Made by a program: the position numbers and the translations under genes | Notes under the pieces: model-generated | The model's input: the letters and a program-made list of their open reading frames with translations, nothing else | The model's database searches: none | Told to the model about the DNA's origin: nothing | Part shown: one piece after another, positions 1 to 7,984 of the stretch | Layout of the letters: each line of letters starts with the position of its first letter | Numbering within the stretch: the stretch's first letter is position 1 | Source of the DNA: Terrimonas ferruginea DSM 30193 | GTDB taxonomy: Bacteria > Bacteroidota > Bacteroidia > Chitinophagales > Chitinophagaceae | DNA: 39,819 bases | Direction: 5' to 3' | Assembly: GCF_000425585.1 (NCBI RefSeq) | Contig: NZ_AUDS01000031.1 | Span: forward strand, 1 to 39,819

Positions 1-135
1 TTTTTTTGCCCGCTTGTTCATGATGACCAGTGCGGCGGTACTGGCCTTTCCGGTGGAAGAGCGCTTGAAAAAAGAACAGGCCCAAACCAGCAATAAGCAC
101 AAATACAAGGTCAATCGTACTAATACATTAGCCAT
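1..135 (-). CDS. lipoprotein, 5' part only (runs off the left edge)
   Basis: Reading the minus strand from the ATG at 135 gives 45 uninterrupted codons to the window edge. The start MANVLVRL is followed by a hydrophobic stretch and a lipobox LVWA-C, with the lipidated Cys at residue 20, then a basic Ser/Thr-rich region. This is a typical SPII signal of an exported lipoprotein. The mature part is outside the window, so no function can be given. A good promoter (TTTG-N19-GATATTTG, 139-169) lies directly upstream and leaves almost no leader, so the mRNA may be leaderless. Most of the upstream region (166-328) recurs inverted at the right end of the window. A plus-strand ORF over 14-304 is a shadow. 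Confidence 0.6.
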   Translation of the reverse strand, partial: MANVLVRLTLYLCLLLVWACSFFKRSSTGKASTAALVIMNKRAKK

Positions 136-138
136 CGT

Positions 139-169
139 CAAATATCACTTGCATGTAATGGTGGTCAAA
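139..169 (-). promoter_or_regulatory. Bacteroidetes-type promoter of the edge lipoprotein
   Basis: On the minus strand TTTG (166-169) is followed by exactly 19 nt and GATATTTG (139-146), one base off the TAnnTTTG -7 consensus. The ATG starts three bases later, which suggests a leaderless transcript. The -33 TTTG is the last four bases of the 163-bp inverted repeat. Confidence 0.55.
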
Positions 170-328
170 GGAATGGTTGTTCCATGTCTGAAAGCGATCG
201 ACAGTATACTGCTGAAAACAAAGGAAATTATCCGGCCAGCAAGACGCTTCCCCCGGAAACACCTCAAAAAAAAACCGCCAAACTCAAACTATAAACACCT
301 CTAAAGCCTTAAGGAAACGACATTGAAT
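166..328 (+). repeat. 163-bp inverted repeat, left copy
   Basis: This stretch is the exact reverse complement of 39657-39819, including a run of nine A. It is the upstream region of the edge lipoprotein gene. Identity stops at 328/329, at the first unit of a family i heptamer array. It contains no convincing coding sequence. Confidence 0.95.
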
Positions 329-491
329 AGTGAATGGTGAATGCCTTACTCCCTCCGCTTTAGGCCGAAGCTTCGGCCCGAAGCTTCGGCCCGAAGTGTC
401 GGGCCTTACACCATACACCTTACTCCTTAAGCCTTATACCTAAAGCCTAACGCCTCCCTGAAAACTTATTACTTAATACTTACTACCTTTC
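323..491 (+). repeat. composite heptamer element: family i - GC palindromes - family ii
   Basis: Three parts fill the gap before the paiB-like gene. At 323-343 there are three GTGAATG-type units. At 363-405 there are three overlapping 13-bp units of CCGAAGCTTCGGC type, including the perfect palindrome GGCCGAAGCTTCGGCC (363-378); the third unit is degenerate. From about 419 to 491 there are 7-bp-periodic units, first CTTANNC-like (419-460), then ACTTANN (464-484). The last unit runs into TACCTTTC, one base off a -7 box, just before the ATG at 496. Confidence 0.8.
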
Positions 492-495
492 CGTC

Positions 496-1104
496 ATGTA
501 CATCCCCCATATGTTCCGGTTCGACAACCAACCCGAACTGGTTGCCTTTATGAAGCAATACAGCTTTGCCTCTTTCGTGACAACGGCAGATCAATTGCCG
601 GTTGCCACACATTTGCCGTTTTTGGTAGAAGAGCGGGAAGGAAATGTATGGCTCCGCTCCCACCTGGCGAAAATCAATGAACAGGCGGCTCAGTTGAACA
701 ACACAACAGCACTCGTGATTTTCAGCGGCCCGCATGCTTATATTTCTCCGGAGCATTATAACAAATGGGAAAGCGTACCTACATGGGATTATATCGCCGT
801 CCACGCTTATGGACAGGTTACTGTAATCGAAGATGAAGCGGGTAAGGCAGCTTTGCTCGAACAAACCATTTCCTTTTACGAAGCAGCTTATCAGCAAAGG
901 TGGGACAGTCTTCCGGAAAAATATAAAACCGGCATGATGCAGGGGTTGGTGGCCTTTGAAATGGAAATAACCAAACTGCAGGGCGCGAAGAAACTCAGCC
1001 AGAATAAAACTACCGGGGAACGCGAGCGCATCGCCACGCAACTGGAAGCTTCGGCCGATAATATGGAACAGGCATTGGGAAAAGCCATCCGGAACCTGCC
1101 CTGA
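496..1104 (+). CDS. PaiB-like FMN-binding protein (FMN-binding split barrel)
   Basis: The 202-residue protein has the length and landmarks of the PaiB family: the N-terminal MYIP...F start, ATHLPFLV near residue 40, SGPHAYISP near 77, VPTWDYIAVHAYG near 93 and the C-terminal KLSQNK. Family members are annotated as FMN-binding negative transcriptional regulators. Bacillus PaiB was linked to sporulation and protease control, but the fold is a flavin-binding split barrel, so a flavin-dependent enzymatic or detoxifying role is equally possible. The start follows a family ii heptamer array. The stop abuts the stop of the convergent lipoprotein gene with no gap. Confidence 0.88.
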   Translation: MYIPHMFRFDNQPELVAFMKQYSFASFVTTADQLPVATHLPFLVEEREGNVWLRSHLAKINEQAAQLNNTTALVIFSGPHAYISPEHYNKWESVPTWDYIAVHAYGQVTVIEDEAGKAALLEQTISFYEAAYQQRWDSLPEKYKTGMMQGLVAFEMEITKLQGAKKLSQNKTTGERERIATQLEASADNMEQALGKAIRNLP

Positions 1105-1620
1105 TCACCGGCAAAGTACAGCCTCTATTTCAGCGACGGTATTCGCTTTTAATAATTTGTATTCTTTCGAGGAAGCATTGAATTCGCATTTCTTGCATTG
1201 ACTCTCGCCATGATTCCAGAAATAGCGGATCACTTTGTCATTTTCGATATAAGAACTGTATGTTTTCTGGTCTTCCCCTTCTTTTCTTACTACTTCAAAA
1301 ATGTAAATGAGTTTGTTGTTCTCATAGTAGTAATCGGCCTTTATCTCCGCATCGCCTTCTTTTAAAAAATCAACTGCGATCCTAACCACCTCACCATTGT
1401 GCCTTGTATAGTCTACTTTTATTTTTTTGCCGCAACTAACCTCGAATTGCTTTTTTTCGGGGTTTTCCAGCGCATCGATAGTATTGGTTTTTTCGCGGAT
1501 AGCGGAAAACGCATCGGCCGGCGCTGCACGCTTTTCCGGGGTGTGTTTCGGCACTTCCTTCTTTTCGTTGTTGCAGGAAAGCATCAACAGGATAACAAAT
1601 GGAAAAAGTAAAGACTTCAT
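1105..1620 (-). CDS. hypothetical lipoprotein
   Basis: The 171-residue product starts MKSLLF, with a hydrophobic segment and lipobox LMLS-C (Cys16), followed by an Asn/Glu/Lys-rich linker, as usual for Bacteroidetes lipoproteins. The mature part is hydrophilic and has a CxxC near residue 142 (CKKC), an earlier Cys and a C-terminal Cys. This leaves open metal binding or disulfides in the periplasm. I do not recognise the family. The ATG at 1620 is well placed. The TGA at 1105-1107 directly touches the convergent paiB-like stop. Confidence 0.75.
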   Translation of the reverse strand: MKSLLFPFVILLMLSCNNEKKEVPKHTPEKRAAPADAFSAIREKTNTIDALENPEKKQFEVSCGKKIKVDYTRHNGEVVRIAVDFLKEGDAEIKADYYYENNKLIYIFEVVRKEGEDQKTYSSYIENDKVIRYFWNHGESQCKKCEFNASSKEYKLLKANTVAEIEAVLCR

Positions 1621-1656
1621 ACCATCGAATTTACTGTAATTCGCACGACGATCAGG

Positions 1657-3114
1657 TTATTGACCGATCAAATTATCTATTTCCTGCTGTATCGTAGTAC
1701 TGAGCTCACGGGTACGAACCTGAAAATGGTTTGCATCTGCAAGGATTACCACCCGTATGTCAGCGCCCGCCGCTTTCGCTTTTTGTTCAAAGGCCAGCAC
1801 CGATTCATTCAGCAGGTAGTTATCCCTGCCACCTGCATAGATGGTGATTTTGCCCACACCCTCTTTTTTAATCCGGGGCCATTGTGTTTTTACCAGCAGG
1901 GCGAGATCGTAGGGTTGCCATTCTTTAACGACCTGCTGATCGATTCTTCCCGTGCGTGGATCAAACAGGTCTTTGGGCCGGCCATCCCTGCCGGGCAGTC
2001 CGAATGCTGCTTCAAATGATTGCTGCTGACCACCATCACCCGCAAACAACTCGGCCAGCCTGGCCTTGCGTAATGTTTGCTGAAAAACACCGTTTACTCG
2101 GTTTATTCCCCGCTCTTCTCCCTGAGTATTGGTATAATAATTTTTATCCTTATAGAGATCCACACCGGTAAAGGAAGAAAAGTCTAACGGATCCGGTGAG
2201 GTGGCCCAACAACCGCCGAAGCTTGCGGGATAATTCAGTGCCAGCCAAACCGCCCCATAACCACCGGAACTCTGACCCATGAGGAAGCGTTGCCGGGGAT
2301 TTCTGGTCACGTTGAAATGTTGTTCGAGGTAAGGAATAAATTCGCTCACCAGCGCTTTTCCCCAGGGTCCGTTTACCCGGGAATCTACAAAAGCATGAAG
2401 TCCCCACGGCGTTTGAGTCTCCGGATTGAGATAGATATAGATTTTGTCTTTACCCAGGTCCATGCCATACAGTTGCTGGTTACCGGAGATCGCGCCATGA
2501 TGATGTGTGCCGCCCCAACCCGGGATAATGAAGACCACGGGGTAACGCCGGGCACTATCCGCAACGTAGGAAGCAGGAAACACAATCGCCGCTTTAATAA
2601 AAATGGGCTTTTTCCGGAACTCACTTAACAGACCGGATTGAAACCTGATTTCTTTTGCCAGAGGGGTTTCACGAAATTGTCTTTCCTGAAACACATTAGA
2701 TAAAGTAACAAGGCCTTCGCCCCGTCCCGAAGTACTGATTTGCAGCAAACCTTCTGCCCGGCTGTACAAATTGCCCGGAGCTGAATTGGCTCTTTCATTG
2801 GTATTCGTATCAAGAATTGCAATTAGTTTATAGACACCTTTACCCAGTGAATCGATAGCTATATGAGAAGGCGTGGCGCCAGATTTAAAATTAATGGTTT
2901 GGCCTGCCTGCCAATTTTTTACCGGCAGAGAAAAAGCCGGTTCTTCGGCCATCGTCCGTTCATTGAATTGCCCGGAAGTGTCTTTCAAGGTATAAACATA
3001 CAACCGGCCATTATAGGGCCCGGCAAATTGCGGTGCCAATTCCACCTTCAGGTTAACCTGTGCATTAACGATGCTACATACCGGCAGGAAGAAGAATAAG
3101 AAGATATTTTTCAT
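1657..3114 (-). CDS. secreted alpha/beta-hydrolase, esterase D/feruloyl-esterase type
   Basis: About 485 residues, with an N-terminal Sec signal (MKNIFLFFFLP...NAQ). Residues 25-160 form a beta-rich N-terminal domain. The C-terminal half is an alpha/beta hydrolase of the putative esterase family: VVFIIPGWGG for the oxyanion region, nucleophile elbow GQSSGG (Ser near 282), AGGRDNYLL as the likely acid region and DANHF (His near 463). The substrate is unknown; relatives de-esterify carbohydrate or siderophore esters. I place the start at the ATG at 3114. A longer reading from TTG at 3123 is rejected because that TTG belongs to a TCTATTTG -7-like box at 3121-3128. The long helical or cap-like region after the nucleophile is unassigned. 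Confidence 0.8.
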   Translation of the reverse strand: MKNIFLFFFLPVCSIVNAQVNLKVELAPQFAGPYNGRLYVYTLKDTSGQFNERTMAEEPAFSLPVKNWQAGQTINFKSGATPSHIAIDSLGKGVYKLIAILDTNTNERANSAPGNLYSRAEGLLQISTSGRGEGLVTLSNVFQERQFRETPLAKEIRFQSGLLSEFRKKPIFIKAAIVFPASYVADSARRYPVVFIIPGWGGTHHHGAISGNQQLYGMDLGKDKIYIYLNPETQTPWGLHAFVDSRVNGPWGKALVSEFIPYLEQHFNVTRNPRQRFLMGQSSGGYGAVWLALNYPASFGGCWATSPDPLDFSSFTGVDLYKDKNYYTNTQGEERGINRVNGVFQQTLRKARLAELFAGDGGQQQSFEAAFGLPGRDGRPKDLFDPRTGRIDQQVVKEWQPYDLALLVKTQWPRIKKEGVGKITIYAGGRDNYLLNESVLAFEQKAKAAGADIRVVILADANHFQVRTRELSTTIQQEIDNLIGQ

Positions 3115-3243
3115 ACCCGGCAAATAGAGAAATTTATTCTTATGGTGTTGTTATGGGCAGGCATTAAAGCTGTTCTATCGTCAGACAACGCTTTTTATCG
3201 AAGAAGGCGACCGGCAGGCCTATTCCAGTTAACGGCGCAAAAC

Positions 3244-3275
3244 AAAAAGCCAGCTCAAAATGAGCTGGCTTTTTT
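3244..3275 (-). terminator. intrinsic terminator after tRNA-Ser
   Basis: AGCCAGCTCA (3248-3257) and TGAGCTGGCT (3261-3270) form a perfect 10-bp stem with an AAA loop. The stem is flanked by A and T runs, so it can work in both directions. It lies just 3' of the minus-strand tRNA. Confidence 0.85.
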
Positions 3276-3277
3276 CG

Positions 3278-3364
3278 CAGAGAGGAAGGGATTCGAACCC
3301 TCGATACAGTTTCCCGTATACACACTTTCCAGGCGTGCTCCTTCAACCACTCGGACACCTCTCT
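3278..3364 (-). tRNA. tRNA-Ser (GGA)
   Basis: On the minus strand the 87-nt sequence folds as a class II tRNA. The acceptor stem is AGAGAGG/CCTCTCT with discriminator G. The anticodon loop contains GGA (plus positions 3328-3330), there is a long variable arm (about 3311-3322), and the T arm carries GGTTCGAATCC. The anticodon reads UCC and UCU. CCA is not encoded. A strong terminator follows. Confidence 0.95.
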
Positions 3365-3426
3365 GTTTGAAGGGTGGCAAAAATACGGTTTTCTGTGATT
3401 ACAGGCACCGCTATTTCACCGGTTTT

Positions 3427-4197
3427 TTAGGCTTCCAGGCGAAATAATGCCCGGGCATTGGCCGTGGTCACGTCCGCAATATTTTCCAGACTCGTTTCCC
3501 GCAGATCGGCCAGCTTCTGGGCCACATGCAGCACGTAGGCCGGCTCATTCCTTTTTCCCCGGTAAGGTACAGGCGCCAGGTAAGGGGCGTCCGTTTCGAG
3601 GATCAGCCACGAGAGATCGACGTCTTTGATTGCCGTATCGAGTCCGCCATTCTTGAAGGTCAGCACCCCGCCGATACCCAGATAAAATCCCAGCTCCGTC
3701 AGCCGGGCGGCCTGGGTGGCATCGCCGGAGAAACAGTGAAACACACCGCGCAGTTTTCCCTGCTGGTACTCGCTCACCACCTCGATACATTCCGCCGTGG
3801 CATTGCGCGAGTGAATGCAGATCGGCAGGTCATAATGCAAGGCCCATTCGATCTGGCAGCGCAGCGCTTTGTATTGTTGCTCTTTATAAGTGACGTCCCA
3901 GTAGAAGTCCAGACCGATTTCACCCACTGCAATAAACGGACGGCTGGCCAGGTACTCTTCGGCCGCCTTCAATTCCTCTTCAAAGTTTTCGCCAATGGAA
4001 CAGGGATGAACGCCCATCATGCTATGACAGCAATCGTTTTTTGCTTCCATTTCCAGCATGGCCTCATGCGTGGAACGGTCTATCGCGGGCATTAGTATTT
4101 TTCCGATGCCGGCCTCGCGGGCGCGGACGAGCATTTCCGTTGCGTCACTTTTAAATGAATTTGAATACGTATGTGCATGCGTGTCGATGAGCATCAT
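3427..4197 (-). CDS. tatD: TatD-family metal-dependent hydrolase (DNase)
   Basis: The 256-residue protein has the TatD TIM-barrel metal ligands in order: DTHAH at the N-terminus, GEIGLDFY (Glu ligand), HSR, HCFSG and ETDAPYL near the C-terminus. Family members are Mg/Mn-dependent 3'-5' exo- or endodeoxyribonucleases with proposed roles in DNA repair and DNA turnover. There are two adjacent ATG codons (4197 and 4194); I use the first. The gene has its own upstream space of about 220 bp, shared with the deacetylase terminator. Confidence 0.93.
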   Translation of the reverse strand: MMLIDTHAHTYSNSFKSDATEMLVRAREAGIGKILMPAIDRSTHEAMLEMEAKNDCCHSMMGVHPCSIGENFEEELKAAEEYLASRPFIAVGEIGLDFYWDVTYKEQQYKALRCQIEWALHYDLPICIHSRNATAECIEVVSEYQQGKLRGVFHCFSGDATQAARLTELGFYLGIGGVLTFKNGGLDTAIKDVDLSWLILETDAPYLAPVPYRGKRNEPAYVLHVAQKLADLRETSLENIADVTTANARALFRLEA

Positions 4198-4324
4198 TTG
4201 TCAAGTTTTTGAGCCTTTAAACCCCTTTCACCCCCCGGTACCGGGTTAAAATTGAAAATAGGTTTGGAGAAATTAAAATTTATTATACCTTTAATCCAGT
4301 TTTCATAGGGTACGGATTAAAAAC

Positions 4325-4348
4325 GGGCCAGGGTTTCTACCCAGGCCC
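4325..4348 (-). terminator. terminator-like hairpin after the polysaccharide deacetylase
   Basis: GGGCCAGGGT (4325-4334) and ACCCAGGCCC (4339-4348) pair with a single mismatch around a TTCT loop. On the minus strand a GTTTTT run follows. The rest of the 222-bp gap holds a CCCGGTACCGGG palindrome at 4234-4245 and AT-rich sequence, but no gene. Confidence 0.65.
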
Positions 4349-4419
4349 TAAATTTTTCAGCCAACTTATTCTAAATAAGTATCCTGTAAATGATCTTTTT
4401 TCTTAATTGATAATTTTTC

Positions 4420-5061
4420 CTACTTTATTTTTTCGAACGAAAATCCTTTTTCCGAAAAGAATTTTAATACCTGCGGAAGCGCTCCCGTCAGTCGCGGCAA
4501 TGCTTTTTCACTGTCGTGAAATACCACAACCGATCCTGCCTCACTGTGCCGGATAACGTAGTTTGCACAAGTAGCTGCATCCAGTTTTATGTCAAAATCC
4601 GCACTCAGTACATCCCACATTATCACGCGGTTAACGCTGTTTTTTTCCCTGGCCTCCAACGTAAGTTTCTTCAATTGTTTTGCCTGCTGTCCCGTAATTC
4701 TCCCATAGGGCGGACGAAACAATGAGCTTGTTATCACACGCGCCGCTTTAGCAATATCTGCTATATAAAGATCTGTTCCCGTCTTCCATCCATTCAGGTG
4801 CTGCCAGGTGTGATTGCCGACAGCATGCCCTTCCTCCAAAATACGCTGGTAGATATCAGGATGCGCCTCCACATTTTTTCCAATACAAAAAAAAGTAGCT
4901 TTCGCACCATATGACTTCAGCATATCGAGTACAAACGGAGTGGCAACGGGATGGGGACCATCGTCAAAGGTCAGAAAAAGCGCTTTGCCTGAGACAGGTA
5001 TTTCCCAGGTATAACCGGCATAAAACCGTTTGAGCCAGAAAGGAGTTTTTATAAAATACAT
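4420..5061 (-). CDS. polysaccharide deacetylase (NodB-fold, carbohydrate esterase 4)
   Basis: About 213 residues. The CE4 motifs are in order: TFDDGPHP (Asp33 base and Asp34 metal ligand), GNHTWQH (His84 and His88 metal ligands), RPPYG, DVLSADF and VVFHDS near the C-terminus. The enzyme removes N- or O-acetyl groups from a polysaccharide such as peptidoglycan or chitin-like material; the real substrate is not visible. I start at the ATG at 5061 (MYFIKTP), the usual start of this subfamily. The longer reading begins at a TTG (5109) upstream of the promoter. There is no clear signal peptide, although residues 1-20 could associate with the membrane. Confidence 0.88.
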   Translation of the reverse strand: MYFIKTPFWLKRFYAGYTWEIPVSGKALFLTFDDGPHPVATPFVLDMLKSYGAKATFFCIGKNVEAHPDIYQRILEEGHAVGNHTWQHLNGWKTGTDLYIADIAKAARVITSSLFRPPYGRITGQQAKQLKKLTLEAREKNSVNRVIMWDVLSADFDIKLDAATCANYVIRHSEAGSVVVFHDSEKALPRLTGALPQVLKFFSEKGFSFEKIK

Positions 5062-5076
5062 GCACGAATCAAACGC

Positions 5077-5084
5077 CAAATATA
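5077..5084 (-). promoter_or_regulatory. -7 box of the deacetylase promoter
   Basis: The minus strand reads TATATTTG, a perfect TAnnTTTG, 15 nt before the ATG at 5061. No good -33 TTTG is present; an ATTG lies 22 nt upstream. Confidence 0.55.
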
Positions 5085-5115
5085 ATTGATTCGCCGACCA
5101 ATCCCCCAATCGTTG

Positions 5116-5123
5116 TACTTTTG
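5116..5123 (+). promoter_or_regulatory. -7 box of the gltX promoter
   Basis: TACTTTTG matches TAnnTTTG perfectly and ends six bases before the gltX ATG, so the transcript is probably leaderless. The TTG of this box is what creates the longer false start at 5121. Confidence 0.55.
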
Positions 5124-5129
5124 CCGCCT

Positions 5130-6665
5130 ATGACGGCAACGAGAAAAGTAAGGGTTCGTTTTGCACCCTCACCTACCGGTGGTTTGCACCTTGGAGGTGT
5201 AAGAACAGTGTTATACAATTACCTGTTTGCCCGCCGGCACGGCGGTGATTTTGTGTTGCGGATCGAAGACACCGATCAGAGCCGCTATGTTCCCGGCGCA
5301 GAGGAATATATTTTTTCCTGCCTTGCCTGGGCAGGTCTCGAACCGGATGAGAGTCCTTTGAAACCCGGCGCCTACGGTCCATACCGCCAGAGCGAACGCA
5401 AAGCAGCAGGTCTGTACCAGCAATATGCCGATCAGCTCGTCCGCGATGGTTACGCTTACTATGCTTTCGATACACCCGAAGAATTGGAAAAAATGCGCGA
5501 GCAATTCCGCACGGAAGACAATCCTTCTCCCCAATATGACCACAACGTACGCATGGAAATGCGCAACTCGCTTTCACTTTCCCTGGAAGAAACAAACGTG
5601 TTGCTCGAAAAAGGCATTCCCTATGTGGTGCGGATTCGCATGCCGGAAAAAGAAACGATCACCTTCACCGATATGATCCGTGGCGAAGTAAGTTTTGATG
5701 CCGGTCTGAGCGATGATAAAGTATTGCTCAAAGCCGATGGCATGCCCACTTATCACCTTGCAGTGGTAGTAGATGATCACCTGATGGAGATCACCCATGC
5801 TTTCCGCGGGGAAGAATGGTTGCCTTCTGCTCCCGTACACGTGTTGCTGTGGAAATATTTATTCGGCCTGGATAAAATGCCGCAGTGGGCGCACCTGCCA
5901 CTGATATTGGGTCCGCAGGGCAAACTCAGTAAACGCGATGGAGCGAAATATGGTTTCCCCGTTTTTGCGATGAACTGGACCGACCCGCGTTCAAACGAAC
6001 TTACCGAAGGTTTCCGCGAAAAAGGATTTTTGCCGGAAGCCTTTACCAACCTGCTGGCGATGCTTGGCTGGAACGACGGAACCGAACAGGAACTTTTTTC
6101 ACTGGAAGAACTGACAGAGAAATTTTCTATCGACCGCGTACACAATGGTGGCGCGCGTTTCGACTATGAAAAAGCCAAATGGTTCAACCACGAATGGATC
6201 AAACGTGTCGATATAAATAAACTGCAGGAAGCTGTTTCGCCCTTGCTGGCCGAACATGGATTTGATGTATCCGATCAACATCGGGTAGCGAAAGTGCTGG
6301 GGTTGGTGCGTGATCGTTGTACATTGCTGCCCGACTTCATCGAACAAGCTGGCTTTTTCTTCCAGCGTCCTGCCAATATCGATGCGGCTGCGGTAAAACC
6401 AAAATGGTCGGAAGCGAAAAATCTTTTCTTTACCGAACTGATCCGCAATTTTGAACTGGCTACGCTGTGGAAAGCGGAGGAACTGGAGAATAACTTTAAA
6501 GAGATCGCTGCTGCCAATCAATTAAAACCGGGCGATGTATTGTTGCCGTTCCGCGTGATGCTGGTAGGCGGTAAATTTGGTCCGCAGGTATTTGATATCG
6601 CCGAAGTATTGGGCAAAGAGGAAACGGTGCGCCGTATCCAGCAGGCTTTGCCATTATTCAATTGA
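5130..6665 (+). CDS. gltX: glutamyl-tRNA synthetase
   Basis: The 511-residue protein charges tRNA-Glu in the cytosol. The class I signatures are present: [11 protein letters not shown] near the N-terminus (HIGH region, with HLGG) and GKLSKRDG in the middle (KMSKS region). Insert motifs such as [18 protein letters not shown] and [13 protein letters not shown] are also present. The length fits a bacterial GluRS. The C-terminal third holds the helical anticodon-binding domain. I chose ATG 5130 ([15 protein letters not shown]) because the upstream TTG lies in the -7 box. The next gene starts 22 bp downstream, so the two are probably co-transcribed. Confidence 0.96.
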   Translation: MTATRKVRVRFAPSPTGGLHLGGVRTVLYNYLFARRHGGDFVLRIEDTDQSRYVPGAEEYIFSCLAWAGLEPDESPLKPGAYGPYRQSERKAAGLYQQYADQLVRDGYAYYAFDTPEELEKMREQFRTEDNPSPQYDHNVRMEMRNSLSLSLEETNVLLEKGIPYVVRIRMPEKETITFTDMIRGEVSFDAGLSDDKVLLKADGMPTYHLAVVVDDHLMEITHAFRGEEWLPSAPVHVLLWKYLFGLDKMPQWAHLPLILGPQGKLSKRDGAKYGFPVFAMNWTDPRSNELTEGFREKGFLPEAFTNLLAMLGWNDGTEQELFSLEELTEKFSIDRVHNGGARFDYEKAKWFNHEWIKRVDINKLQEAVSPLLAEHGFDVSDQHRVAKVLGLVRDRCTLLPDFIEQAGFFFQRPANIDAAAVKPKWSEAKNLFFTELIRNFELATLWKAEELENNFKEIAAANQLKPGDVLLPFRVMLVGGKFGPQVFDIAEVLGKEETVRRIQQALPLFN

Positions 6666-6687
6666 TCGCTTACAAAACGCTTGCTAT

Positions 6688-7098
6688 ATGCTTAACCGAC
6701 CTGTCCGTGTATTAGTTGCCAAAGTCGGCCTCGACGGTCACGACCGAGGAGCCAAGGTAATTGCCACCGCTCTCCGCGATGCGGGCATGGAAGTTATTTA
6801 TACCGGTCTGCGGCAGACACCGGAAATGGTGGTAAATGCCGCCCTCCAGGAAGACGTAGACGCCATCGGCATCAGCATTCTGTCCGGCGCACACATGACC
6901 GTGTTCCCCAAGATCATGGCGCTGATGAAAGAAAAACAACTCAACGATGTATTACTCACCGGCGGCGGCATCATTCCCGAAGATGATATGCAGCAACTCA
7001 ACGAATCCGGCGTAGGCCGTTTGTTTGCGCCCGGTACGCCCACTACTGAAATTGCGGATTATATCCGGACATGGGTAGCGGAGCACAGGGAATTTTGA
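6688..7098 (+). CDS. stand-alone cobalamin-binding subunit, methylmalonyl-CoA mutase C-terminal type
   Basis: The 136-residue protein consists only of a B12-binding Rossmann domain. DGHDRG carries the DxHxxG motif (His18 would be the lower axial cobalt ligand), SILSGAH is the SxL region and TGGGIIP the GG region. It matches the small C-terminal subunit of acyl-CoA mutases, in which the catalytic TIM-barrel subunit is a separate polypeptide. That partner is not in this window. The start is the ATG at 6688; the reading that begins inside gltX is rejected. The TGA is followed at once by a family ii heptamer array. Confidence 0.88.
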   Translation: MLNRPVRVLVAKVGLDGHDRGAKVIATALRDAGMEVIYTGLRQTPEMVVNAALQEDVDAIGISILSGAHMTVFPKIMALMKEKQLNDVLLTGGGIIPEDDMQQLNESGVGRLFAPGTPTTEIADYIRTWVAEHREF

Positions 7099-7271
7099 GT
7101 AATAAGTAGTAAGTTATAAGTTTTATGTTGGGCAATAGGTGAATCACTCAATGAGTCAATTACTATTGTTTCCACTCGCGTATTCCCTTATTCACTATTC
7201 ACTATTGACCATTGACCATTCACTATTCACCCCACCCCCTAATTTTTGAATTTTTACTTTTGGATTTTGAT
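7099..7271 (-). repeat. composite heptamer element: family iii - family i - centre - family ii (read on the minus strand)
   Basis: In plus coordinates, family ii units GTANTAA fill 7099-7126, four units starting right after the TGA. A centre of about 63 bp follows, including an ACTCAATGAGT palindrome at 7147-7157. Family i units ATTCACY/ATTGACC then fill 7190-7231 (six exact 7-bp units) and TTTTGAN units fill 7244-7271 (four units). The last family iii unit contains the -33 TTTG of the tetR promoter. Confidence 0.85.
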
Positions 7272-7296
7272 TTATTAACACTGTTAATTATATTTG
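7266..7296 (+). promoter_or_regulatory. tetR promoter, perfect TTTG-N19-TATATTTG
   Basis: The -33 TTTG is at 7266-7269, the spacer is exactly 19 nt, and the -7 TATATTTG is at 7289-7296. This is a full match to the Bacteroidetes housekeeping consensus. Transcription should begin near 7300, giving a leader of about 15 nt before the GTG start. Confidence 0.8.
7274..7288. promoter_or_regulatory. predicted TetR operator 1 inside the tetR promoter spacer
   Basis: ATTAACACTGTTAAT is a perfect palindrome with 7-bp arms and a single central base. It occupies almost the entire spacer between the -33 and -7 boxes, where a bound repressor would exclude RNA polymerase. A one-change copy lies at 7969-7983. 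Confidence 0.65.
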
Positions 7297-7315
7297 CCCC
7301 GTTAATATAATTCAA

Positions 7316-7951
7316 GTGGGTATACAGGAACGTAAACGCAAACACAAGGAAGACCTCAAACAGCTCATCCTCGACGCAGCCAAAAAGCTGTTCATGAAGG
7401 ATGGCTATGAGGCTACGTCTATCCGGAAGATTGCGGCCGAAATTGAGTTCAGTCCCACCACCATCTATCTCTATTACAAAGACAAAGCTGAAATTTCCCA
7501 CGCCCTGCACCAGGAAGGCTTCAAAATCCTCGGCCAGCAATTGAGTATTCTCCTGGTGATCGAAGACCCGTTTGAGCGACTCAAGGCCATGGGAAAAGTA
7601 TATATGCAGTTTGCGCTGGAACACGGTGATTTCTATGAGCTTATGTTCATCATGAAAGATCCGCTCCAAACGATACACGATTGCGCAGACAACCATTGGG
7701 AAGAAGGACAACAGGCTTTCCGCCTCCTCCTTTCCGGCATCCAGGCCTGCCAGGAAGCTGGTTATTTCCGTTCAATGGATCCCGAAACTTTTTCTTTAGT
7801 TGTCTGGAGCACCATGCACGGACTCTGCGCCCTGCAATTAAAAGGACACCTGGACATGGTAGTAGCCCATAAAAATATTTTGCAGGACGTGGACAATGTG
7901 CTGCAACACACATTTGAGACATTTATCAAGATGCTGGAAAAACTCCGGTAA
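7316..7951 (+). CDS. TetR/AcrR-family transcriptional regulator
   Basis: The 211-residue protein has an N-terminal TetR helix-turn-helix (residues about 15-60; ILDAAKKLF, then SIRKIAAEI, then SPTTIYLYYKDK). The C-terminal all-helical domain would bind ligand and dimerise. Such regulators usually repress a nearby efflux operon and themselves until a pump substrate binds. The GTG at 7316 is the only sensible start downstream of the perfect promoter. The gene is 33 bp upstream of the RND operon on the same strand. Matching palindromes at 7274-7288 and 7969-7983 are the likely operators. The inducer is unknown. Confidence 0.92.
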   Translation: MGIQERKRKHKEDLKQLILDAAKKLFMKDGYEATSIRKIAAEIEFSPTTIYLYYKDKAEISHALHQEGFKILGQQLSILLVIEDPFERLKAMGKVYMQFALEHGDFYELMFIMKDPLQTIHDCADNHWEEGQQAFRLLLSGIQACQEAGYFRSMDPETFSLVVWSTMHGLCALQLKGHLDMVVAHKNILQDVDNVLQHTFETFIKMLEKLR

Positions 7952-7968
7952 CTTTTTTTTGACCATAA

Positions 7969-7983
7969 ATTAACAGTGTAAAT
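7969..7983. promoter_or_regulatory. predicted TetR operator 2 before the efflux operon
   Basis: ATTAACAGTGTAAAT; its reverse complement is ATTTACACTGTTAAT, which matches operator 1 at 14 of 15 bases. It ends one base before the ATG at 7985. I see no good -7 box here, so the site may act as a block to read-through or flank an unrecognised promoter. Confidence 0.55.
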
Positions 7984-7984
7984 A

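Noticed and set aside
14-304. Plus-strand 96-codon ORF at the left edge
   Set aside because: Basic, low-complexity product overlapping a minus-strand lipoprotein start with a clear lipobox and promoter; it is a shadow.
7190-7231. Heptamer array as a CRISPR array
   Set aside because: Units are 7 bp without spacers, and no cas genes are present.
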